Source of the DNA: Latilactobacillus fuchuensis DSM 14340 = JCM 11249 | GTDB taxonomy: Bacteria > Bacillota > Bacilli > Lactobacillales > Lactobacillaceae | Assembly: GCF_000615805.1 (NCBI RefSeq) | Contig: NZ_BAMJ01000001.1 | Span: forward strand, 62,001-126,000 | DNA: 64,000 nucleotides | Direction: 5' to 3' | In this document: positions 58,068 through 64,000 of the stretch, in pieces | Layout: each line of letters opens with the position of its first letter | Numbering within the stretch: position 1 is the stretch's first letter | Notes under the pieces: model-generated | Databases searched by the model: none | What the model was told of the DNA's origin: nothing | The model's input: only the letters and a program-made list of their open reading frames with translations | Program-made: the position numbers and the translations under genes

Positions 58068-58792
58068 TGTTAAAACTTAACCAAATTCATTACGCTTATG
58101 GTCAAACCGCTAGTTTAGTCGATATCAATTTAACGATTGATGCCGGTGAATTCGTCGCTTTCATGGGACCGAATGGTTCTGGTAAATCGACCCTTTTTAA
58201 ACTCATCAACGGGTTAATTGAACCGACCAGCGGTTATTTTGAGTTTAAAACTCAGCGCGTTGATCACGCCTTTTTAAAATCGGCTACGCTAAACACCCAA
58301 TTACACCAATCGATTGGTTTCGTCTTTCAAAACAGCGACGTGCAACTGTTCAACGAAACGGTCTTAGCTGAATTAACATTCGGTCCTCAGCAGATGGGGT
58401 TATCGAACACTGAAGTTCAGCAACGCGTGCACGACTGCCTGCAACTGTTACACATTGAACACCTCGCTGACCGCGTCCCCTACCAACTTTCCGGTGGTGA
58501 AAAGAAATTGGTTGCGATTGCCTGCGTCTTGACGATGAATCCTGAAGTGATCGTTCTCGACGAACCCTTTAACGGCCTATCGACGGCCTATCAAACTTTG
58601 ATTAGCCAAGTTTTACTAGCCCTCCATCAAGCCGGCAAAACGATTCTAATCGCCAGTCATCAATTCGAACAAGTCAAACAAATTGCGCAACGGGTCGTCG
58701 TCTTCAATGAACACCACCAAATTGATTTTGATTTACCGCTACAGACCATTTTGAAGTCACCAGCAAAAGTGACTCAACTCCAAACACTATAA
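58067..58792 (+). CDS. larO: LarO, ECF transporter ATPase
   Basis: A 241-aa ATPase: Walker A GPNGSGKST, Q-loop FVFQNSDVQLF, signature LSGGEKK, Walker B VIVLDEPFNGL and switch His ASHQFEQ. FQNSD is typical of ECF-family ATPases. The start is ATG 58067, overlapping the larQ stop (TAATG), after GGAGG. Last gene of larR-MN-Q-O; repeat copy 3 follows at once and contains the terminator. Confidence 0.93.
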   Translation: MLKLNQIHYAYGQTASLVDINLTIDAGEFVAFMGPNGSGKSTLFKLINGLIEPTSGYFEFKTQRVDHAFLKSATLNTQLHQSIGFVFQNSDVQLFNETVLAELTFGPQQMGLSNTEVQQRVHDCLQLLHIEHLADRVPYQLSGGEKKLVAIACVLTMNPEVIVLDEPFNGLSTAYQTLISQVLLALHQAGKTILIASHQFEQVKQIAQRVVVFNEHHQIDFDLPLQTILKSPAKVTQLQTL

Positions 58793-58796
58793 AAAA

Positions 58797-58966
58797 CAAG
58801 CTGCGACGTACGTCTTAGTATCCTGATGTTAAACGAATGCACTTCTTTCACGCGCGCCAGAACTCATCAATTTCCGTTCAAATCAAAAACCAGCCTATTC
58901 TTAATTCAGAATAGGCTGGTTTTTAGACTTGATACTCAATTGATAACCGAGTTCTGTCACAGCTTG
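58797..58966 (-). repeat. MITE-like intergenic element, copy 3 (complete)
   Basis: The best-kept copy, 170 bp. Ends are inverted repeats, CAAGCTGCGAC at the left (plus strand) and GTCACAGCTTG at the right (one mismatch). Arms also pair inside: AGAACTC..ATCAATT on one side with AATTGATGAGTTCT on the other. It lies directly behind larO and extends into the end of the ASCH gene, whose last codons and stop it supplies. Confidence 0.85.
58885..58924. terminator. Terminator for larO and ASCH genes inside repeat copy 3
   Basis: 17-bp perfect stem AAAAACCAGCCTATTCT/AGAATAGGCTGGTTTTT with a 6-nt loop between convergent genes, T5 on the plus side and A5 on the other. Confidence 0.9.
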
Positions 58967-59424
58967 TTTTTTTTAGCTTTCAACAGAATAAATTGTTCAC
59001 ATAAACAAGGCATCGTTGGTGAAAACAGCTGATGACTCGCTTCGTATTCCGCTTTGAAAAATGGTTCGTGAACTGAACGCCAATACGCTAACGTCCGGTT
59101 GCCTTCGCCTTCTAAATAGGCGTGTTCTTCAGTCACATCTTGATAATCAACGATGTCACACCGGCTGGTTTGGGTGATTGCAACGGGTTGACCCTGACCA
59201 TCTAGAATAATGTTGTAATCACCGACCTGCGGCACCGGTTCATCCTTGGTATAGAGTGCAATTGCGGAAGTCGTTGCCGTCTTTTGGCCGCTAATCACTA
59301 ATTGGGCTAATTCGTCAGCCATGGCTGGGTTATCGCCAAAAGCGTATATTTGAACGGGTTGTTGTGTTGATAATTGTTGTTGCGTGACAAATTGTTGCCA
59401 ATAATCTTGAATCGCTTTTTGCAT
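58957..59424 (-). CDS. ASCH domain protein
   Basis: A 155-aa protein of the ASCH family, small RNA-binding-like fold. Typical parts: LAQLVISGQKTATTSAI, VGDYNIILDGQGQPVAI and EEHAYLEGEGNRTLAYWR. Function in bacteria is not settled; some members have amidohydrolase activity. Its last four codons (KNKL) and TGA lie inside repeat element copy 3, so the original C-terminus may have been replaced. Confidence 0.85.
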   Translation of the reverse strand: MQKAIQDYWQQFVTQQQLSTQQPVQIYAFGDNPAMADELAQLVISGQKTATTSAIALYTKDEPVPQVGDYNIILDGQGQPVAITQTSRCDIVDYQDVTEEHAYLEGEGNRTLAYWRSVHEPFFKAEYEASHQLFSPTMPCLCEQFILLKAKKNKL

Positions 59425-59492
59425 TTTAAACCCTCCACATCAGTTAGTGACTTTATTAACTAGTGTAGCGACCCACTCCTATTTATGCAATC

Positions 59493-59536
59493 AAAAAACG
59501 TTAAAATCAGCTTTCAACAGCTAATTTTAACGTTTT
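59493..59536 (-). terminator. Terminator of the zinc-ribbon gene
   Basis: 18-bp stem AAAACGTTAAAAT.AGCT/AGCT.ATTTTAACGTTTT (one mismatch) with a 6-nt loop and T run on the minus strand, just beyond the gene ending at 59543. Confidence 0.85.
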
Positions 59537-59542
59537 AATTAT

Positions 59543-59809
59543 TTATTTAGCTTGCCAACGACTAACTTTTTTCAACATCATTGGATAGCTCTTAACTAAA
59601 AACCATTTTTTAAAGCGACCGGTGGTTGAATCCGCTTGGATGCCGGCAATCCCTTTGGCTAACATCTGTTCAAAAGTCGCAGTCGGTTCAGTCCATTCAC
59701 CGGCTTGATAACACAGATGACAATATTGTTGCGCAGCGGTTCCGTCCTTTTGAGTGCCTTGATTGGCAGTTGTTAGTGGCATCCCACAACTTTGGCAAAA
59801 TTTTTCCAT
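59543..59809 (-). CDS. Zinc-ribbon domain protein
   Basis: An 88-aa protein. Two Cys pairs form a zinc ribbon: CQSCG at the N-terminus and CHLC near residue 32. The rest is helical and basic (KKWFLVKSYPMMLKK). Families with this layout are annotated as putative zinc-ribbon proteins without a known role. Same strand and 16 bp after mtnN. Confidence 0.7.
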   Translation of the reverse strand: MEKFCQSCGMPLTTANQGTQKDGTAAQQYCHLCYQAGEWTEPTATFEQMLAKGIAGIQADSTTGRFKKWFLVKSYPMMLKKVSRWQAK

Positions 59810-59825
59810 CGTTGGTCTCCTTAAA

Positions 59826-60515
59826 TTAGATGTTTTTTAAGAAATTTAATAGCATGGCGGCCGACTTTTGGCCCGCTTGAATGATAAATTCGTCAAACGT
59901 CACACCGGCATCTTCATCACCAACATCACTCATCGCACGAATCACGACAAACGGCGTCTTAAATTGTGTGGCCACTTGACCGATTGCTGCGCCTTCCATT
60001 TCGCAAGAAAGGGCCTCAGGATAGATTTTTTTAATTTGGGCAATCTTATCTTGACTCGCCACAAATTGATCACCAGTCACGATTAAGCCCACTTTTGAGG
60101 GAAGGTCAACGGCAGTTGCTGCCGCCGCAATCTTTTCAACGTAATTAACGTCCGCGTCAAATTTTTGTGGTTGTTGGGGTAATTGACCCAACAGGTAACC
60201 AAACGCCGTTGCATCCGCGTCATGATACGCAACTTGATTCGAAATCACGACATCGCCCACTTTAAGGTCCGCACCAATCCCACCAGCTGAACCGGTATTA
60301 ATCACTACGTCAGGTTGTTCTTCAGCCAATAAAATGGCGGTCGTCATCCCGGCTTGGACTTTACCAATCCCTGATTCGACCAATGTCACTTCATGACCGT
60401 ACAGCTGCCCTTTATAAAAGGTATTGCCGGCAACCTCATGATTGGTGACGTCTTCTAATTTAGCGAGCAATGTCCGCATTTCTTCTTCCATTGCACAAAT
60501 AACACTAATTTTCAT
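59826..60515 (-). CDS. mtnN: 5'-methylthioadenosine/S-adenosylhomocysteine nucleosidase
   Basis: A 229-aa nucleosidase that cleaves MTA and SAH (the first step towards AI-2). ISVICAMEEEMRTLL opens the protein, with NTGSAGGIG, and the catalytic Asp lies in RAMSDVGDEDAG. The start is ATG 60515 after GGAGCGA; an ATG five codons earlier contains that site. Order nudF - small membrane protein - mtnN as in streptococci. Confidence 0.94.
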   Translation of the reverse strand: MKISVICAMEEEMRTLLAKLEDVTNHEVAGNTFYKGQLYGHEVTLVESGIGKVQAGMTTAILLAEEQPDVVINTGSAGGIGADLKVGDVVISNQVAYHDADATAFGYLLGQLPQQPQKFDADVNYVEKIAAAATAVDLPSKVGLIVTGDQFVASQDKIAQIKKIYPEALSCEMEGAAIGQVATQFKTPFVVIRAMSDVGDEDAGVTFDEFIIQAGQKSAAMLLNFLKNI

Positions 60516-60548
60516 TTTTGTTCGCTCCATTTCTTAACCATTACTATT

Positions 60549-60836
60549 TTATAGGAAAAAAAGAATCAAGTAAACGATAATAATCAATAAAATTGTGATG
60601 ATGATTGCCCAGTTCAACCGTTTTTTTAAACGTTTAACCGCTGGCAAATCAACTTTTTTACCCCGACGAGTGGTCGGTTCTTCTTCTTCGGTGACGGCTT
60701 TAAAAGCGGCTTTTTGTTTTTCGCGTGAATAGTCACGTTCCGTTTTGAGTCGTTCTTGATCACGTTGTTTAAACGCTTGGTCCTCAGCTTCTTTTTGTTG
60801 CCGATAAGCTTCGCGCGTCTTAGGTTCTTGTGTCAT
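60549..60836 (-). CDS. Small tail-anchored membrane protein, MacP-like by position
   Basis: A 95-aa protein with a highly charged N-terminal two thirds (EKQKAAFKA, TRRGKKVDL) and one C-terminal membrane helix (LNWAIIITILLIIIVYLILFFL region). In Streptococcus pneumoniae the gene between the nudix hydrolase and mtnN encodes MacP, a phosphoprotein that activates the penicillin-binding protein PBP2a, with the same topology. The match in place and shape is good; sequence identity was not tested. Confidence 0.6.
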   Translation of the reverse strand: MTQEPKTREAYRQQKEAEDQAFKQRDQERLKTERDYSREKQKAAFKAVTEEEEPTTRRGKKVDLPAVKRLKKRLNWAIIITILLIIIVYLILFFL

Positions 60837-60848
60837 CGCTATCTACTC

Positions 60849-61391
60849 CTAATTCGTTTGTAGTTGCCAATAATAGAGCGCCATAATCGTTTTGGCATCG
60901 CAGATTAACCCGCTGGCAACGGCTGCTTGTGCTTCTGCCAACGTTAATTTTTCAACATTTAAAAATTCATCCGCATCAAGTGGCCGTTTATGAACTACCG
61001 GCGTTAGTTGATCGGCGTAAAACAACGTCATCAATTCGTTCGAAAAACCAGGTGATGAAAAAAACTTAGCGACGCCCTTTAATGCGGTGGTCATCATACC
61101 CGTTTCTTCATTTAATTCCCGCAACGCGACAGATTCAAGTTGGGTTTCACCCAAATCAATCTTACCCGCAGGAATTTCTAACGTCTCCCGTTGCATGGGC
61201 GCCCGCCATTGTCGCACAACGATTAAACGCCCGTCAGCGGTAATCGGAATGATTCCGACCGCGCCATTGTGATAGACAATTTCACGCCGCGCCGTTTGAC
61301 CATTGGGCAGTTCTACTTGTTGGACCGCCAAATCAATGATTTGTCCTTTAAAAATCGATTCTTCAGATAAGACTTTTTCAGTATACGTCAT
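60849..61391 (-). CDS. nudF: ADP-ribose pyrophosphatase (NUDIX hydrolase)
   Basis: A 180-aa Nudix enzyme. The Nudix box GKIDLGETQLESVALRELN continues into EETGM. The N-terminal strand region and the box position match ADP-ribose pyrophosphatases, which split ADP-ribose to AMP and ribose 5-phosphate. ATG 61391 has AAGGTGG upstream; the GTG at 61403 lies inside that site. Confidence 0.88.
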   Translation of the reverse strand: MTYTEKVLSEESIFKGQIIDLAVQQVELPNGQTARREIVYHNGAVGIIPITADGRLIVVRQWRAPMQRETLEIPAGKIDLGETQLESVALRELNEETGMMTTALKGVAKFFSSPGFSNELMTLFYADQLTPVVHKRPLDADEFLNVEKLTLAEAQAAVASGLICDAKTIMALYYWQLQTN

Positions 61392-61485
61392 TTGGATAAC
61401 CACCTTACTTGGAATGATGTCTCGTTTATTATACGCGCTTTTAGAAATCGTCGCACCCTTCTAAAGTAAAGTTAACAACTAAGAC

Positions 61486-61513
61486 GGATTTAAATATCCA
61501 TCCTTAGGCGGAT
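61486..61513. promoter_or_regulatory. Tandem palindromes before xpaC-telA
   Basis: GGATTTAAATATCC (61486-61499) is followed directly by ATCCTTAGGCGGAT (61500-61513). They lie just upstream of a -10-like TAGAAT (61536-61541) whose -35 is poor. The place suits an operator or activator site; the regulator is unknown. Confidence 0.4.
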
Positions 61514-61575
61514 ACTCTTTTGTGCCGATTACTGTTAGAATGAAATCAACAATATGAACGTAGGAGCTGAAGAAA

Positions 61576-62262
61576 ATGCTTAAACAATTAAAAATATGGC
61601 TTATTAGTTTTTTAGTCTTCGTGGCCACCACATGGCTCTTTTTTGGAATATTCAACTATTTCGATATCCCGAATAACCCAATGTGGCTAGTACTTGGTAC
61701 TTTGATGGCGTTTGGCTATATTTTCTTAAGTTATCGCCAATTACTTCGAAATCGCCAACCTAAGATTCAACAAAAAATTTCGGATAACATGTTAGCCCAC
61801 TACCAAGCGGCTGGCATGAGCAATGAAGAGATTAATTTTTTCCGTGAAACGATGCAACTGGCTGAAGGTCAAGTCAAAGAAGTCGCTACTAATCTACAAG
61901 CACTCCCTAAATTACGCGCCATCGACTTAAACCACGACACGGTTAAAACGACCCAAGCGCTTTTTAAAGCCATCGTCAAAGAACCGCAAAAATTGCACAA
62001 CGCCAGCGACTTTTTATACCGGCATCTGCCCTCATTAACCGAACTGAGTCGTAAATTTATTGAAATTAGCCAACACGACGTTAAGACGGCCGATACCTAT
62101 GCCGTTCTCGATAAATCCGCTGAAGCAATTGCCGCTTTAAGTCAACAAATTCAAACCGACTATACTGAATTTGTGGCCGATGATCTAGAAGATCTCGACA
62201 CAGAAGTATCCGTCGCTAATCAACAATTAACTAAGGAGCAAAACGATGACCGAAACGACTAA
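61576..62262 (+). CDS. xpaC: XpaC-family membrane protein
   Basis: A 228-aa protein with two N-terminal membrane helices (about 5-27 and 37-52) and a long helical cytoplasmic part. It matches the family named for hydrolysis of 5-bromo-4-chloroindolyl phosphate, whose real function is unknown. It overlaps telA by 17 bp, the usual xpaC-telA pair. GGAGCTGAAG lies upstream of ATG. Confidence 0.82.
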   Translation: MLKQLKIWLISFLVFVATTWLFFGIFNYFDIPNNPMWLVLGTLMAFGYIFLSYRQLLRNRQPKIQQKISDNMLAHYQAAGMSNEEINFFRETMQLAEGQVKEVATNLQALPKLRAIDLNHDTVKTTQALFKAIVKEPQKLHNASDFLYRHLPSLTELSRKFIEISQHDVKTADTYAVLDKSAEAIAALSQQIQTDYTEFVADDLEDLDTEVSVANQQLTKEQNDDRND

Positions 62263-63451
62263 CCAACAAACGGATTTAATGGCCGATTTACTAAACGATC
62301 CATTTGATCAAAGCACTCCCACCACAACGCAAGCCAATCAACCAAAAGCCAATGGTGAAGAACTCCTAGCCAAGCTATCACCTGAACAACAACAACAAGC
62401 CCAACAAATGGCGGAACAACTCGATAGCACCGATCAACAAGCCGTTTTAAACTATGGCGCTCACGCCCAGAAAAAATTAGGCGAATTCTCACAAACAATG
62501 CTCAATCAAGTTCAAAGCCAAGAAACCGGTGAAATTGGTGACGCACTGACGTCATTGATGTATCGCTTAAACGAAGCCGATCCCGATGAATTACGCGCTG
62601 AGGACCACAACGTCTTTAAACGGATGTTTGGTAAGATTAAGAAATCAGTTTATGAAATTACCGCGAAGTACCAAAAAATTGGCGCCCAAATTGATGGGAT
62701 TGCCGTTAAACTCGATAAAGAAAAAAATGCCTTGATGCGTGATAATACGACTTTAGAAACCTTGTACGATAAAAATAAAGCCTATTTTGACGCCTTAAAC
62801 ATCTACATCGCCGCGGCCCAATTAAAGATTGAAGCCCTTGAAACAACTGAAATTCCGGCTGCGATGGCCAAGGCTGAAAATGATAACAATCAAATGATCG
62901 TCCAAGAAGTCAATGATTTAAATCAATTCAAGAATCGGTTAGAAAAACGGACTTATGATTTAGAATTAGCCCGCCAAATCACGTTACAACAAGCACCCCA
63001 AATTCGTTTAATTCAAAATACCAATCAAGCCTTGGCTGAAAAAATTCAAGCGTCAATCAATACAGCCATTCCACTTTGGAAAAACCAGGTGGCGATTGCC
63101 TTAACCCTTTTGCGTCAAAAAGACGCGGTCACTGCGCAACGCCAAGTTTCCGAAACCACCAATGATCTTTTGAAGAAAAACAGTGCCATGTTGAAGATTT
63201 CTTCAATTGAAACCGCCAAGGAAAATGAACGTGGCGTCGTCGACATTGAAACCCTTCAGAAGACGCAAAATGATTTGGTTGAAACCCTTCAAGAAACCTT
63301 GAAAATCCAACAAGAAGGTCATGAAAAACGCCAGGTCGCTGAAAAAGAATTAAACCACATGGAAAATGATTTACGCGATCACCTACTGGCCTATACACAA
63401 GGTCAAACGGATCAAATGACTCACAATAACGGTCCTAAGAACGTTAATTAA
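62246..63451 (+). CDS. telA: TelA-family toxic anion resistance protein
   Basis: A 401-aa soluble, mostly coiled-coil protein of the TelA/KlaA family (tellurite resistance and related stresses). The Gln-rich N-terminus ([15 protein letters not shown]) precedes long helices such as [17 protein letters not shown] and the conserved [14 protein letters not shown]. The family also contributes to resistance to cell-wall-active compounds in Listeria. Coupled to xpaC. Confidence 0.9.
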   Translation: MTETTNQQTDLMADLLNDPFDQSTPTTTQANQPKANGEELLAKLSPEQQQQAQQMAEQLDSTDQQAVLNYGAHAQKKLGEFSQTMLNQVQSQETGEIGDALTSLMYRLNEADPDELRAEDHNVFKRMFGKIKKSVYEITAKYQKIGAQIDGIAVKLDKEKNALMRDNTTLETLYDKNKAYFDALNIYIAAAQLKIEALETTEIPAAMAKAENDNNQMIVQEVNDLNQFKNRLEKRTYDLELARQITLQQAPQIRLIQNTNQALAEKIQASINTAIPLWKNQVAIALTLLRQKDAVTAQRQVSETTNDLLKKNSAMLKISSIETAKENERGVVDIETLQKTQNDLVETLQETLKIQQEGHEKRQVAEKELNHMENDLRDHLLAYTQGQTDQMTHNNGPKNVN

Positions 63452-63473
63452 GGTGCAATAAGCTGCGTCAACT

Positions 63474-63512
63474 AAAAATGGCCTCATCCGACTTTGGATG
63501 AGGCCATTTTTG
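63474..63512. terminator. Bidirectional terminator after telA
   Basis: 16-bp perfect stem AAAAATGGCCTCATCC/GGATGAGGCCATTTTT with a 6-nt loop, between convergent telA and the MFS gene. Confidence 0.9.
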
Positions 63513-63532
63513 ATTTAGCTAATAACGCTATT

Positions 63533-64000
63533 CTAACGCGCCGCTTTAGCTTGTTGACGGTGTTTCAAGAGACGCCAACCCGTTAATGCAGTCGCCACTA
63601 AGCAAATCACTAAGGCAACCATAAAGGCATCGTGCATCCCAGCGATGAAGACGTCCGCATGTCCTGGTAAATAAGTCGTCACTTTATGACCATATTCACG
63701 ACTCATTGCTGAGAATAAAACGGTCGTCGCACATGAAATCCCGAAAATCATACCCAGATTTCGCGCTAAGGCGTTGATCCCGCCGGCAATTCCTAAATCT
63801 TTGACATCAACAGAACTCATGACAATCGTATTATTAGGGGCTTGGAAAATCCCATTGCCTAAACCAACGAGCCCAACGAAGAACATGAACAACCAGACTG
63901 GTGTCTGTAAATTCATCGTCATATAACCGATTTGACTGATACAAATCAAAACTAATCCAACAAAAGTTAATAGTTCTGGACCAATTTTATCCGAAATCGT
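63533..64000 (-). CDS. MFS multidrug efflux transporter, C-terminal part (5' end outside window)
   Basis: The last about 155 residues of a 14-helix-type major facilitator. The frame is open to the window edge (DKIGPELLTFVGL precedes the visible TTG). GNGIFQAPNNTIVMSS and GGINALARNLGMIFG are typical of the EmrB/QacA (DHA2) drug exporters. The C-terminus ends with a membrane helix and a basic tail. Confidence 0.85.
   Translation of the reverse strand, partial: TISDKIGPELLTFVGLVLICISQIGYMTMNLQTPVWLFMFFVGLVGLGNGIFQAPNNTIVMSSVDVKDLGIAGGINALARNLGMIFGISCATTVLFSAMSREYGHKVTTYLPGHADVFIAGMHDAFMVALVICLVATALTGWRLLKHRQQAKAAR

Noticed and set aside
63455-63520. Possible fourth copy of the MITE-like element (AAGCTGCGTC followed by a terminator and TTTTTGATTTA)
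   Set aside because: Only about 10 bp at each side resemble the element; the conserved arms (ATCAATTGAGTATC, GGAAATTGATGAG) are missing. Probably chance or a very old remnant.

Overview
The window is a stretch of chromosome from a low-GC Gram-positive lactic acid bacterium. Codon use, Shine-Dalgarno sites, a YlbF/YlbG/CoaD/YlbL block, a comE operon ending in holA, an RNase J1/J2 pair, rpoY, DUF1831 and UPF0223 proteins and a complete nickel-pincer lactate racemase (lar) locus all point to Lactobacillaceae. My best guess is the Latilactobacillus sakei/curvatus group, but I inferred that from gene content, not from a database search. I saw no rRNA, tRNA, CRISPR array, prophage or transposase gene.

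Layout. 1-9.3 kb: housekeeping genes mostly on the minus strand (MazG-like, engB, clpX, tig, tuf, a TPR protein, rnjB, rpsO), then divergent rpsT. 9.4-13.9 kb: comEA-comEB-comEC-holA. 14.0-21.4 kb: ylbL, coaD, rsmD, ylbG, ylbF, a CAP-associated protein, an ftsW broken by one missing base, ylaN and typA. 21.5-28 kb: an inositol monophosphatase-like gene, UPF0223 and pdhABCD for pyruvate to acetyl-CoA. 28.2-29.3 kb: an M-box Mg2+ riboswitch with its own promoter and terminator, then a 28-codon small ORF and a short P-type-ATPase-like membrane protein lacking the catalytic domain. 29.4-41.8 kb: def, a heterodimeric ABC exporter, rpoY-rnjA, a DagK-type lipid kinase, an Eis-like acetyltransferase, recD2 and a TPR protein. 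41.9-49.8 kb: a phosphatase, a nox gene with a Rex-like operator, a two-gene ABC transporter, mnmA, DUF1831 and a cysteine desulfurase (the last three fit tRNA thiolation).

50.0-58.8 kb is the lar locus. larA-B-C1-C2-D-(small unknown gene)-E runs on the minus strand and larR-larMN-larQ-larO on the plus strand. It encodes racemase, pincer-nickel cofactor synthesis, a lactate/glycerol channel, a Crp/Fnr regulator and a nickel ECF-type importer. larC1/larC2 overlap on an A10 slippery run, as expected for -1 frameshifting. larR is split by a separate single-base deletion. Two similar palindromes lie in front of larR/larA and larMN.

58.9-64 kb: ASCH protein, zinc-ribbon protein, mtnN, a MacP-like membrane protein, an ADP-ribose pyrophosphatase, xpaC-telA, and the end of an MFS exporter leaving the window.

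The least explained features are the M-box/small ORF/truncated ATPase unit and a family of three MITE-like intergenic elements (36.1, 49.9 and 58.8 kb). These share conserved arms and terminal inverted repeats, but each carries a different terminator hairpin in the middle.
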